Assembly: GCA_017537365.1 (NCBI GenBank)
Contig: JAFYKZ010000030.1
Span: forward strand, 1 to 64,000
Length of the DNA: 64,000 bases
Direction: 5' to 3'
Source: Clostridia bacterium
GTDB lineage: Bacteria; Bacillota; Clostridia; Oscillospirales; Acutalibacteraceae
Of this stretch, positions 16,479-25,736 are shown piece by piece. The translations under genes were made by a program, and so were the position numbers. The notes under the pieces are model-generated. The model saw only the letters and a program-made list of their open reading frames with translations, did not search any database and was not told the origin of the DNA. Position 1 is the stretch's first letter; each line of letters starts with the position of its first letter.

Positions 16479-17279
16479 CTAGTTATAAGAATTTAATATA
16501 TGAAGAACAGTGTCGCTTAAAATTTTAGCTGCGGTATCGGGCGCTGTTATATTCGGGAGTCCGGGAAGCTTTATAGCATTAACCCCAAAATCTCTTGCTT
16601 TTTCCAAATTGAAACCACCCTTAGAGGATAAATCTAAAAGCAAACTGCAATGAAGCTTTTTCAAAGCTTCATCATTTATAACCTCAAAATCTACCGTATT
16701 AAAAATAATATCATAGCTTAAAGGTTTTAAGTTTAATTCTGCGGTAAGCATAGAATTGAAGCCTATTGCTTCGGCAAGGGAAATATCTTTTGGACTCCTG
16801 GCAGTAACTGTAACATCAGCACCAAGACCTTCTAGTCTGTTAGCCAACACTTTACCCACTCTGCCGTAACCTATAACTAAGCATTTGCTTTTCCATATAG
16901 TGAAAGGGGTGTTTTCAATAGCATATTTTATAGCACCCTCGGCGGTTGGAACGGCATTTAATAAAGCATAACTGTCTAGTGCACCGTAATCAACACATGC
17001 GCAGTTTTTGAAAAAGAAGTTACAGCTTAGAACAAGGGTGTCCTTCGGTGCATTTTCCTCAACATAGCTTAAAGGTATTTTTCGGTTAGTTAATGGGGCA
17101 AATATATTTATTTTGTCTTTGGTGGTAGGAACGGGAAGCAAAATAAACTGAGAGGTAGAAATATCGCCGTTATCGTTCTCATAAAGCCCTATTGTATCAA
17201 CCGTGTATCCGTTTTTTTCAAGTTCCTTTGCTGCGAGTCTTAAACGGCGGTCGCCGCCTAGTATTGTGATTTTTTTCAT
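16479..17279 (-). CDS. dpaA: Dipicolinate synthase subunit A
   Basis: SpoVFA, 266 residues, partner of DpaB. The N-terminal domain opens with KKITILGGDRRLRLAAKEL. A Rossmann nucleotide-binding domain follows from about 135, with VIGYGRVGKVLANRL. The ending LLLDLSSKGGF and LPGLPNITAPDTAAKI is typical. The ATG at 17279 (AGGCGG upstream) replaces a longer frame. SigK drives this operon in Bacillus; I could not identify a convincing SigK promoter here. The terminator of cca lies immediately upstream, so dpaAB should have its own promoter or be read through. Confidence 0.95.
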   Translation of the reverse strand: MKKITILGGDRRLRLAAKELEKNGYTVDTIGLYENDNGDISTSQFILLPVPTTKDKINIFAPLTNRKIPLSYVEENAPKDTLVLSCNFFFKNCACVDYGALDSYALLNAVPTAEGAIKYAIENTPFTIWKSKCLVIGYGRVGKVLANRLEGLGADVTVTARSPKDISLAEAIGFNSMLTAELNLKPLSYDIIFNTVDFEVINDEALKKLHCSLLLDLSSKGGFNLEKARDFGVNAIKLPGLPNITAPDTAAKILSDTVLHILNSYN

Positions 17280-17291
17280 ATAAAAACCGCC

Positions 17292-17336
17292 TATAAAAAA
17301 TTTCAGCGCCACACTGTTTAATACAGTTTATGGCGC
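17292..17336 (-). terminator. Terminator overlapping the end of cca
   Basis: On the minus strand GCGCCA…TGGCGC encloses a second stem (ACTGT/ACAGT), followed by a six-T run. The stem begins inside the last codons of cca. It separates cca from dpaA. Confidence 0.8.
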
Positions 17337-18500
17337 CGAAGCGGTATTTGTTAATATAGCTTTAAGATTTTCTTTTCGGTTGAGATTTGGATTTTCAATA
17401 ACCTTTTCGAGTAAAAATTCGAGTTTTTCTTTTATTTCACTTCCTTTGTATCCTAAACTATCAAGTTCTTTACCGCCTATTTCTAAATGTTTTATCAAAT
17501 AAGGCTCATTATTAGATATAATTTCGCTTAAAATGATATTTAAAGAAGCGGTATTTTCGTTTGAAATGATTTCATAAATTTTAAAATAGTCTTTTAAAAC
17601 ATCTGTGCCGTATTTTCCTAAAAGTATTTTAATATCTACTTTATTTTTAGGAACAGGCAAAGAAAGAAGTTCTTTTAAGGCTTTGCAGTAGTTTTTTAAA
17701 CTGTTAGAAGCTTTTAAGATATTTAGCGTTTGTTCTAAATCAGAAGAGGCAAAATATAAAAATGCAAAAAGCCGCAAATCTTCTGTTTTTAATCGGTCTA
17801 TTATTTTAAAATTAGGTAGATTTTCAATTTTTAGAAATTTCAAAGCACCCGAATTTATGAGAGGTGAAAAAGCTTCAAGATTTTCACCCATAACCGCCTT
17901 TTTAAGCTCGGATAAAATTCGTTCGCTGCTAATTTTTTTTAGCAAATAAGCCATTTTGAGAGCGGCGTTTAAGGTGGTTTCTTCAATACTGAAATTAAGG
18001 GTTGAAGCAAACCTGAAAAGCCTTAAAATTCTAAGTGCATCCTCAGTAAATCTTGTTTCGGGATTGCCCACGCATCTGAGTATTTTTTTCTTTATATCAG
18101 TATTTCCTCCGAATAGGTCAACAATGCCTTCATTTTCGTTATATGCTATTGCATTAACAGTGAAATCTCTTCTTGATAAATCTTCGGATAGATTATCAAC
18201 AAATTTAATCGTATCAGGATGCCTGTGGTCGAGATAATCGGCTTCGGTGCGAAATGTTGTAACCTCAATGGGCTCGTTTTCTATTAAGACCGTAACCGTT
18301 CCGTGTTTTAATCCTGTTGGTATAGTTTTTTTGAAAAGAGCGGTTATTTCGTCGGTATTAGCGCTTGTTGTTATATCAAAATCGTGAGGTGTTTTGCCCA
18401 TAAGCATATCACGAACACAACCCCCAACAATATAGGCTTTATGCCCGCTTTTTTGGAGACTACTTAAAACATATTGAATTTTTTTCGGTATTTTAAGCAT
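17328..18500 (-). CDS. cca: CCA tRNA nucleotidyltransferase / poly(A) polymerase family
   Basis: A 390-residue class II nucleotidyltransferase that adds or repairs the 3' CCA of tRNAs. The N-terminal catalytic head carries GGCVRDMLMG and the metal-binding DFDIT, then RRDFTVNAIAYN and the ERxxxE-like stretch SSERILSELKKAV. The start at 18500 gives the conventional IPKKIQYV N-terminus; an ATG at 18512 is possible. It is divergent from murC across an 87-base AT-rich spacer that must hold both promoters. Confidence 0.92.
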   Translation of the reverse strand: MLKIPKKIQYVLSSLQKSGHKAYIVGGCVRDMLMGKTPHDFDITTSANTDEITALFKKTIPTGLKHGTVTVLIENEPIEVTTFRTEADYLDHRHPDTIKFVDNLSEDLSRRDFTVNAIAYNENEGIVDLFGGNTDIKKKILRCVGNPETRFTEDALRILRLFRFASTLNFSIEETTLNAALKMAYLLKKISSERILSELKKAVMGENLEAFSPLINSGALKFLKIENLPNFKIIDRLKTEDLRLFAFLYFASSDLEQTLNILKASNSLKNYCKALKELLSLPVPKNKVDIKILLGKYGTDVLKDYFKIYEIISNENTASLNIILSEIISNNEPYLIKHLEIGGKELDSLGYKGSEIKEKLEFLLEKVIENPNLNRKENLKAILTNTASAP

Positions 18501-18587
18501 ATTTTTTCCCATCTTTCAAAAAAGGGTTTATTTTTACATTAAATAGTAGTATAATATTATATTATATAATATATAGGGGATAGTCTC

Positions 18588-19961
18588 ATGAAATTGCTTC
18601 GCGAAGAAGATAAGATAATAACCGAGGTTAAAAGGGTTCATTTTATTGGCATCGGTGGTAGCGGTATGTGTCCGCTAGCGGAGATTTTAAATAAAAAGGG
18701 CTATATTTTAACCGGCTCTGATAATAACGAAAGCGACCCGCTTAAAAGAATTAAAAATTTAGGTATTAAGGTGTTTATGGGGCATAACCCTGAGAATATT
18801 GAGGGCGCAGAGCTTATCGTGTATTCTGCCGCAATTTCAGAGGATAACCCTGAAATAGTTGCCGCTCGCGAAAAGGGTATACCAACTATGGAGCGCTCGC
18901 ATCTTTTGGGTGCTTTAACCCGCCAGTTTGATAATGTTATCGGTGTTTGCGGAACACACGGCAAAACCACCGTTACCTCTATGATAACACAAATTTTGCT
19001 TTTAAACAAGTGCGACCCTTCGGCTGTTATCGGTGGCAGACTTCCTCTTGTTAACTCCAACGGGGTTACGGGTGGTTCCGAAACCTTGGTTTGCGAGGCT
19101 TGCGAATTTGTTGATACATTTTTGCAAATGTCTCCCGATATTTCGGTTTTACTTAATATTGATAACGACCATCTTGATTATTTTAAAACGATGGATAACT
19201 TGATATTATCATTTCATAAATTTATTAAAATGTCAAGCAAAGCTTATATAAACGGCGATGATGAGTTGTGTTATAAAGCCGCAATGGATATAAATGCCGA
19301 TATAGTAACCTTTGGTTTTGAAAGCAAAAATGATTATTATGCCGAAAATATTGAGGCAGGCAAATTTGGTTTTTGCTATGATGTTATGAGCAAGGGCGAA
19401 AAAATAGCCAGAATAGAGCTTAAGGCTCCAGGTCGCCATAATGTTTTAAATTCCTTGGCTTCATTTGCGGTTTGTTATGAACAGGGTGTTGATGCCGAGG
19501 GTATTAAATCGGCATTAGAAAAATTTACGGGCGCAGGCAGAAGATTTGAGTTTATAGGCGAGTTCGAAAACTTCATCTTGGCAGATGATTATGCGCATCA
19601 CCCCACTGAAATCAAAGCAACTCTTAATGCCGCAAAGCAGTTAAATTATAACCGCGTTATTGCAGTTTTCCAACCATTTACTTTTTCGAGAACTGCCTTA
19701 TTAAAGGATGAGTTTATAGAGGCTTTATCTATTGCAGACAAGGTTATTTTAACCTCTATTATGGGCTCGCGCGAGGTTAACACCTATGGAATAAGCTCTG
19801 AGGATATCAAGGAAAAATTAAATGACGCTATTATAGTTGACGGATTTGAAAATATTGCTGATGCTATTATCGAAACCACCCAAAAAGGTGATATTGTTAT
19901 AACTATGGGTGGCGGCGATATTTATAAAGCGGCATATATAGTAAAAGAAAAGTTGGGCTGA
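18588..19961 (+). CDS. murC: UDP-N-acetylmuramate–L-alanine ligase
   Basis: Adds the first stem-peptide residue (L-Ala) to UDP-MurNAc in the cytoplasm. It has 457 residues, normal for MurC. The N-terminal UDP-binding motif is HFIGIGGSGMCPLAEI, the ATP P-loop is GVCGTHGKTTVTSM, and the Mur-ligase motifs NIDNDHLDYF and DDYAHHPTEI are present. A GGGGATAG ribosome-binding site precedes the ATG. alaX follows after one base, so the two genes are coupled. Confidence 0.97.
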   Translation: MKLLREEDKIITEVKRVHFIGIGGSGMCPLAEILNKKGYILTGSDNNESDPLKRIKNLGIKVFMGHNPENIEGAELIVYSAAISEDNPEIVAAREKGIPTMERSHLLGALTRQFDNVIGVCGTHGKTTVTSMITQILLLNKCDPSAVIGGRLPLVNSNGVTGGSETLVCEACEFVDTFLQMSPDISVLLNIDNDHLDYFKTMDNLILSFHKFIKMSSKAYINGDDELCYKAAMDINADIVTFGFESKNDYYAENIEAGKFGFCYDVMSKGEKIARIELKAPGRHNVLNSLASFAVCYEQGVDAEGIKSALEKFTGAGRRFEFIGEFENFILADDYAHHPTEIKATLNAAKQLNYNRVIAVFQPFTFSRTALLKDEFIEALSIADKVILTSIMGSREVNTYGISSEDIKEKLNDAIIVDGFENIADAIIETTQKGDIVITMGGGDIYKAAYIVKEKLG

Positions 19962-19962
19962 T

Positions 19963-21111
19963 ATGACAGAGAAATTATACGATTTAGATTCTTATATAAA
20001 AGAATTTACCGCAACTGTTTTGGAATGTGAAGAAATAGAAGGCGGATATAAAATTTTGCTCGATAAAACCGCATTTTTTCCAGAGGGCGGAGGTCAACCA
20101 AGCGATATTGGTTTTTTAGATGATATAGAAGTTTTTGATGTTAAAGAAAAAGGCGATAAAATTTATCATTATACCGATAAACCTTTTGAAAAGGATAAAG
20201 AGGTAAAGGGCAAAATAAATTTTGAGCGCAGATTTGATTTTATGCAGCAGCATTCTGCTGAGCATATTGCATCGGGTATAGCGAATAAACTTTTTGGCTG
20301 TGAAAATGTTGGTTTTCATTTATCGGAGGATATAGTTACCTTTGATTTTGATAAAATGCTTTCTCGCGAGCAGATAAACGAGATAGAAATTCTTTGCAAT
20401 AAAGCGGTTTTTGAAAATAACAGTATCAAGGCTTATTATCCCGAAAAGGAAGAATTGGAAAAGTTAGAATACCGCAGTAAAAAAGAGCTTGACGGTGCTA
20501 TAAGAATTGTTGAAATAGAAAATGCGGATATCTGCGCTTGTTGCGCGCCTCATGTTAATAAAACGGGTGAAATTGGTCTTATAAAGCTTCTAGGAACCGA
20601 GAAGCTCAGAGGCGGAATAAGAATTGAGCTAAAAGCCGGAAACCGCGCTTTAAAAGATTATAACGAGCGGTATGAGGAAACAAGAAAAATCGGAGAAATG
20701 CTTGCGGTTAAATATAATGAAACCGCCGAGGCAGTTGAAAGATTGAATAAAACCTTATCCGAGCAAAAGGCTCAGATTACCGATTTAAAACGCCGCATTT
20801 TAGAAATGCGAGCTGAAAGCTTTAATCCCGAAACCGATAAAACTGCCGAATTTTTAGAAAATGCCGATATGAAAGAGCTTCAAGCTTATGCGGACAAGCT
20901 TTATAAAAAAGCAGGCGGCATAAGAGCGGTATTTAGTTTAAAAGCGGAGGGTGAATATTCTTTCGTTATTTGCGGAGAACCAAACGAATTAAATGAGTTT
21001 TTTGCCGACTTCAAATCGAAATTTACCGTTAAAGGCGGAGGCAGAAACGGTATGGTTCAAGGTAGTGTGTGTGGCGCAGAAGAGGATATTTTAAAGTTTT
21101 TTAACATTTAA
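19963..21111 (+). CDS. Alanyl-tRNA editing protein, AlaX-L type
   Basis: A 382-residue free-standing editing enzyme that hydrolyses mischarged Ser-tRNA(Ala) or Gly-tRNA(Ala). The AlaRS-like N-terminal beta-barrel has FPEGGGQPSD. The editing site has the zinc ligands HSAEH and CACCAPH. A coiled coil (about 230-280) leads into a C-terminal DHHA1 domain ending with GGGRNGMVQGSV, which defines the long AlaX form. No aminoacylation core is present, so it is not a truncated AlaRS. Confidence 0.93.
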   Translation: MTEKLYDLDSYIKEFTATVLECEEIEGGYKILLDKTAFFPEGGGQPSDIGFLDDIEVFDVKEKGDKIYHYTDKPFEKDKEVKGKINFERRFDFMQQHSAEHIASGIANKLFGCENVGFHLSEDIVTFDFDKMLSREQINEIEILCNKAVFENNSIKAYYPEKEELEKLEYRSKKELDGAIRIVEIENADICACCAPHVNKTGEIGLIKLLGTEKLRGGIRIELKAGNRALKDYNERYEETRKIGEMLAVKYNETAEAVERLNKTLSEQKAQITDLKRRILEMRAESFNPETDKTAEFLENADMKELQAYADKLYKKAGGIRAVFSLKAEGEYSFVICGEPNELNEFFADFKSKFTVKGGGRNGMVQGSVCGAEEDILKFFNI

Positions 21112-21136
21112 GATTATGAAAATCAGGAGAGAAAAA

Positions 21137-22105
21137 ATGAACAATAAACCAATACTTTGGATAGTTATTCCGTGTTATAATGAAGAGGAAGTATTACCTA
21201 TAACTTCACCAATTTTCCTTAATAAAATTAAAGAGTTAATTTCTAAGGATAAAATTGATAAAAAAAGTCGAATATTATTTGTTAATGATGGTTCCAAGGA
21301 TAAAACTTGGAATTTGATATGCGCTCTTTCAAAGCAAGACGAACATTTTATTGGCATTTCTCAAAGTAGAAATCGTGGACATCAAAATGCCGTTTTAGCA
21401 GGGCTTATGGAATCAATTGATAAATGTGATATTACTATATCTATTGACTGTGATGGGCAGGACGACATTAATGCTATGGATGATATGGTTGAAGAATATT
21501 TAAATGGTTGTGAAATCGTATATGGTGTTCGTTCTGATAGAAAAACTGATACTTGGTTTAAACGAACTACGGCACAAGGGTTTTATAAAATTCTTAAATT
21601 CATGGGTGCAGATGTGGTTTATAACCATGCGGATTATCGTCTAGTAAGTAATAGAGTAATAAAACACTTTGCTGATTTTAAAGAAGTCAATTTGTTTTTG
21701 CGCGGTCTGTTTCCACTCGTTGGTTTTAAAAGTACAAGCGTATATTATGAGCGTTCGGAAAGAATTGCGGGAGAGAGTCATTATCCTTTTAGAAAAATGC
21801 TGGCATTGGCGTTTGATGGTATCACTAGTCTTTCGGTTAAACCAATAACATTCATTATAAGCTCCGGATTCATATTCTCGGTTTTGGGAGTTGTTTTACT
21901 TTTATTAAGTTTGATTTTTGCTATTTTCACTTCAATCCCGAGCACAATATGTTTTTTAGTTGGTGTTTTATGTTTTTTATCGGGAGTTCAGCTTATTGCC
22001 ATAGGTATAGTAGGTGTTTATATAGGTAAAACATATATGGAAACCAAGGCGAGACCTCGGTATATTATCAGTGAGCATACAAGAGGTGTAGATGATAATG
22101 ATTAA
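21137..22105 (+). CDS. Family 2 glycosyltransferase, GtrB/DPM-like with two C-terminal TM helices
   Basis: A 322-residue polyprenyl-phosphate glycosyltransferase. The GT-A domain has IPCYNEEEVLP at the N-terminus, FVNDGSKDKTW, and a DxD-type motif in SIDCDGQDD. Two transmembrane helices follow (about 230-255 and 265-290). GtrB-like enzymes make undecaprenyl-P-sugar donors used outside the membrane. The ATG at 21137 has AGGAGAG upstream. It starts a three-gene AT-rich module with a YfhO-type protein and a GtrA-type flippase, all overlapping or nearly so. Confidence 0.92.
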   Translation: MNNKPILWIVIPCYNEEEVLPITSPIFLNKIKELISKDKIDKKSRILFVNDGSKDKTWNLICALSKQDEHFIGISQSRNRGHQNAVLAGLMESIDKCDITISIDCDGQDDINAMDDMVEEYLNGCEIVYGVRSDRKTDTWFKRTTAQGFYKILKFMGADVVYNHADYRLVSNRVIKHFADFKEVNLFLRGLFPLVGFKSTSVYYERSERIAGESHYPFRKMLALAFDGITSLSVKPITFIISSGFIFSVLGVVLLLLSLIFAIFTSIPSTICFLVGVLCFLSGVQLIAIGIVGVYIGKTYMETKARPRYIISEHTRGVDDND

Positions 22106-24395
22106 TACCAATAAGATTTATAATAAAATAAAAAAGATAGATGGTATGTTGTTATGTGGTATCTTAGCTGCATTAATTGCGTTAGTATCACTAGGTTGGA
22201 TATATATAGTTGATGGAGGAATTTTCACTTTAAGAGATGATTTTAATGTACAGCAAATTCCGTTCACAGCTATGGCACATAATAATTTACTTAACGGCTT
22301 TGACGGTTGGTGTTGGGAACTTGATTTAGGAACATCATTAATACAGGGATTAAGTTTTTATAATTTGGGAAGCCCGTTTTTTTGGGTTACTATGTTGTTT
22401 CCTGCTGAAGTCTTTCCTTATTTAGTTGGTATATTATATATTTTAAAATATATAGTTGCTGCAATAACTGCATATATGTATATAAATCTTTTTACTAAGC
22501 GTAACGAGTTTGCGATTTTCGGTGCACTTTTATATGCTTTTTCAGGTTTTCAAGCTTCAAATTTATTGTTTTATCATTTTCATGATGTAGTGGCGCTTTT
22601 TCCGTTGATGCTTTATGGTATGGAAAAGGCTATGGAAGACCGAAAAAATAGTAAAATTTTAATATTTGCTGTTTTTATAAATGCTCTTTTGAATTATTTT
22701 TTCTTTGTTCAAGAAGCAGTTTTTTTGGTAATATATTTTGTCGCAAGATTTTTAAAAGGTTCTATAAAGGTTATATTTGAAAGATTTTTCAGAAGTATTT
22801 ATTCCTGCCTTTTAGGAATGGGAATGGCAGCAATTTTATTATTGCCTAACATTATGTACATTTTAGATAATCAACGAGCAGAATCTGAAAAGAGCTTAAA
22901 TGATTTTACAATATATGCGCAGCATTTATTTTATATAATAAAGGGTTTAGTATTCCCGGGCGAGGCAATGCATGATCAAACCAGTGTTTTTATGCAGGAG
23001 TGGTCTTCAACATCTTTATATTTGCCGTTAGTAGGGCTTTCATTAGTATTGGGTTATATATTTACAAAAAGAGATTGGCTTTCGGGAATGTTGAAATTTT
23101 TATTTGTAGCTTCAATAGTTCCAATACTTTCCTCTTCTTTTTTGATGTTTACAGAAAGCACTCGCAGATGGTGGTTTTTATTTTCATTAATGATGGCTTT
23201 GGCTTCGTCTTTGGCCTTAGAAAATAGAAAAAGTTTTAAAATTGAAAAAGGTATATTTGCGAATATTGCTATCGTAGTTGGATTTTATATAATTATTAAA
23301 TCTATGCCATTAAACCCAAACGATACTGAAGTTCTAGTTATGCATCCGGTTAGGATGGCGGCGTATTTTATTTTTTCTTTATCAGGATTAATTTTAGTAT
23401 TCATTTTATTAAGATTAAAGAAAATGCAATTAAAAGCAATTATTGCTTTTACGGCAGTATTTGCAATAATAACCACCGCTTCAACTGCGGCATTATATAA
23501 ACGAGGTTATAAAAATGCAAACGATTATAAATCGGATTTGCAGTTAGCAAATAAAATTGAGACTATTAATGACCAATATAGATATAATAATTCAGATAAT
23601 GTTATTTCCATGGTTGGTTCGGTTGCTTCAACAAGTTCTTTTAGTTCTACTATTAATTATTCTATTTTAAAGTTTGATAAAATGTTTGATTTTCATAAAC
23701 TAATTATAAGAATGGATAAAAATGAAATCAGAGGATTATCTGAATTATTAGCGGCTAAATATCAAATTGTTAATAAAGTATCAGATGATGATAAGGTGAT
23801 ACAAACTATTAACACAAAAGATAAAACTTACTATATACTTGAAAATCCCGCTTGTCCAATAGGTTTTGCGGCTGATTCATATATTCTATATGAAGATATC
23901 CAAAAAATCAAAAAAGAAGACAGGGGTATAGCATTATTAGATGCATCGGTTATTTATGCTAAAGACGAGGAAAAAATATCTAATATAATTTCTAAACTTA
24001 ATTTTGAAGAAGTGAATTTTGAAAAAAGCATAGAAGCGTATGTTAAAGAGACAGAAAGTCGGGCGGTAACTAATTTTTCGCGTAGCAGTAAGGGCTTTTT
24101 ATGTGATGCTAATTATGATAAAGATTCTTTAATATATTTTTCCGTACCGTTTGATGAGGGATGGACTGCTTATGTTGACGGCATTGAAACCGATATTATA
24201 AATTCTGGTGGAATGATTCTTTTACCGGTATCAAAAGGGGAGCATAATATTGAATTCAAATATAATACTCCTGGCTTTAAGACGGGAATGTATATTTCAA
24301 TAGTTAGTTTTTTAATATATGCGGCTCTTTTGGTTGTGCAGTTTAAAAACAAAAAAGGTGGAAAAAGTGTTAAAAAAATTAATGAAGTTAATTAA
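22098..24395 (+). CDS. YfhO-family multipass membrane protein (putative glycosyltransferase)
   Basis: A 765-residue integral membrane protein with roughly a dozen transmembrane segments in the N-terminal two thirds, an extracytoplasmic domain (about 480-740), and a final TM helix. The acidic pair DDF near residue 50 and the GLSFYNLGSP region match YfhO/GT-C-type proteins, which in Bacillus and Listeria glycosylate teichoic or lipoteichoic acids from a polyprenyl-P-sugar donor. The upstream GtrB-like enzyme would provide the donor. Start codons at 22092 and 22098 are both possible; 22098 has better spacing from GAGGTG. It overlaps both neighbours. Confidence 0.85.
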   Translation: MINTNKIYNKIKKIDGMLLCGILAALIALVSLGWIYIVDGGIFTLRDDFNVQQIPFTAMAHNNLLNGFDGWCWELDLGTSLIQGLSFYNLGSPFFWVTMLFPAEVFPYLVGILYILKYIVAAITAYMYINLFTKRNEFAIFGALLYAFSGFQASNLLFYHFHDVVALFPLMLYGMEKAMEDRKNSKILIFAVFINALLNYFFFVQEAVFLVIYFVARFLKGSIKVIFERFFRSIYSCLLGMGMAAILLLPNIMYILDNQRAESEKSLNDFTIYAQHLFYIIKGLVFPGEAMHDQTSVFMQEWSSTSLYLPLVGLSLVLGYIFTKRDWLSGMLKFLFVASIVPILSSSFLMFTESTRRWWFLFSLMMALASSLALENRKSFKIEKGIFANIAIVVGFYIIIKSMPLNPNDTEVLVMHPVRMAAYFIFSLSGLILVFILLRLKKMQLKAIIAFTAVFAIITTASTAALYKRGYKNANDYKSDLQLANKIETINDQYRYNNSDNVISMVGSVASTSSFSSTINYSILKFDKMFDFHKLIIRMDKNEIRGLSELLAAKYQIVNKVSDDDKVIQTINTKDKTYYILENPACPIGFAADSYILYEDIQKIKKEDRGIALLDASVIYAKDEEKISNIISKLNFEEVNFEKSIEAYVKETESRAVTNFSRSSKGFLCDANYDKDSLIYFSVPFDEGWTAYVDGIETDIINSGGMILLPVSKGEHNIEFKYNTPGFKTGMYISIVSFLIYAALLVVQFKNKKGGKSVKKINEVN

Positions 24396-24810
24396 AAGCG
24401 AAACGGGATTATATTTGCTTTTCGGGGTTCTAACCACTTTGGTTAATTATGTGGTGTTTGTTTCTTTTTCGTTTATTTTAGGACACGAAATGGTGTTGAT
24501 TACAAATACTATTGCTTTTATAGTTTCTGTAGTTTTTGCTTATATAACAAATAAATTATATGTATTTAAGAGTAAAAGTTGGGAATATAAGATATTATTA
24601 AAGGAAATATCTGCATTTATTTTAGCAAGAGTTTTTTCTTACTTTTTTGAACAGATAGGGCTTTATATTTGTGCGGATATTTTGCATTTGGAAAAATATG
24701 CTATGCTAGGCATTGATGGTATTATTATTTCAAAAGCGATACTCAATATTTTCGTTATAATATTAAATTGGGTATTTAGCAAATTTATAATATTTAAAAA
24801 GGAAAAATAA
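24367..24810 (+). CDS. GtrA-family membrane protein
   Basis: A 147-residue, four-transmembrane protein (TM at about 20-40, 45-65, 85-105, 120-140) with GLYLLFGVLTTLVNYVVF and FAYITNKLYVFKS, hallmarks of GtrA/PF04138. These proteins are thought to flip undecaprenyl-P-linked sugars. Start assigned to GTG at 24367, five bases after AAAGGTGG; the longer frame lacks a ribosome-binding site. It overlaps the YfhO-type gene by 29 bases. The gene completes a donor synthase–flippase–transferase set. Confidence 0.88.
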   Translation: MLKKLMKLIKSETGLYLLFGVLTTLVNYVVFVSFSFILGHEMVLITNTIAFIVSVVFAYITNKLYVFKSKSWEYKILLKEISAFILARVFSYFFEQIGLYICADILHLEKYAMLGIDGIIISKAILNIFVIILNWVFSKFIIFKKEK

Positions 24811-24811
24811 A

Positions 24812-25732
24812 ATGAACTGGACTGAAATTACTATAAACATTCCTCAAAAATATACCGATATGGCGGCGGCAATAGCTAATATGACTGTGCCTTACGGTAT
24901 TTATATTGAGGATTATTCGGATTTAGAAGAGCAAGCTTTGGAAATTGCTCATATTAATTTGATAGACGAGGGGCTTTTAGCTCGCGACCGCGAAAAATCG
25001 GTTATACATATTTATATTTCCGAATGTGATAATGCTTATGAGGCTTTGGAGTTTCTTAAAGAGAGACTAAGCGCAGAGGGTATACCCTTTGAAATCGGCA
25101 GTATCGGTGTTGATGACAGCGATTGGAATGAAAACTGGAAAAAGTATTTTCATACTATCGAAATCGGAGATAAATTAGCGGTTGTTCCAAGCTGGGAAGA
25201 ATATGAAAATAAAGACAACCGAACAGTTTTGAATATTGACCCGGGTGCCGCTTTTGGTACGGGAACTCATGCTACTACCTCGCTTTGCCTTAATGTTTTA
25301 GATAAAAGAGTAACCGAGGATATGAGCGTTTTGGATATTGGTTGCGGAAGCGGTATTTTAGCTATAGCATCGGTGCTTTTGGGCGCAAAATCAGCTCTCG
25401 GTGTTGATATTGATGCACAGTCGGTTAAAACCGCTAAGGAAAATGCCGAGATAAATGCTATTTCCGATAAAACTGATTTTATAGTTGGAAATCTGGCTGA
25501 TAAGGTTAGTGGTAAATATGATATAATCTGCGCTAATATTGTGGCAGATGTTATAATAAGTCTTTTGCCTGATGTTGATAAGTTTTTGGCGGATAACGGT
25601 ATAGTTATTATTTCGGGTATAATTGATATCAGAGAAGAAGACATAATGAAAGCGGTTAAAGATAATAACTTTGCTATCTTAGAGTCTCATTATAAAGATA
25701 ATTGGTGCGCTTTTGTGCTTAAAAAGGAGTAA
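24812..25732 (+). CDS. prmA: Ribosomal protein L11 methyltransferase
   Basis: A 306-residue SAM-dependent enzyme that trimethylates ribosomal protein L11. The N-terminal L11-recognition domain covers about 1-100. DPGAAFGTGTHATTSLCL precedes SAM motif I VLDIGCGSGILAIA, with NIVADVI near the active site. It begins one base after the GtrA-like stop, so the sugar module and this housekeeping gene may be co-transcribed. Confidence 0.96.
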   Translation: MNWTEITINIPQKYTDMAAAIANMTVPYGIYIEDYSDLEEQALEIAHINLIDEGLLARDREKSVIHIYISECDNAYEALEFLKERLSAEGIPFEIGSIGVDDSDWNENWKKYFHTIEIGDKLAVVPSWEEYENKDNRTVLNIDPGAAFGTGTHATTSLCLNVLDKRVTEDMSVLDIGCGSGILAIASVLLGAKSALGVDIDAQSVKTAKENAEINAISDKTDFIVGNLADKVSGKYDIICANIVADVIISLLPDVDKFLADNGIVIISGIIDIREEDIMKAVKDNNFAILESHYKDNWCAFVLKKE

Positions 25733-25736
25733 ATGT

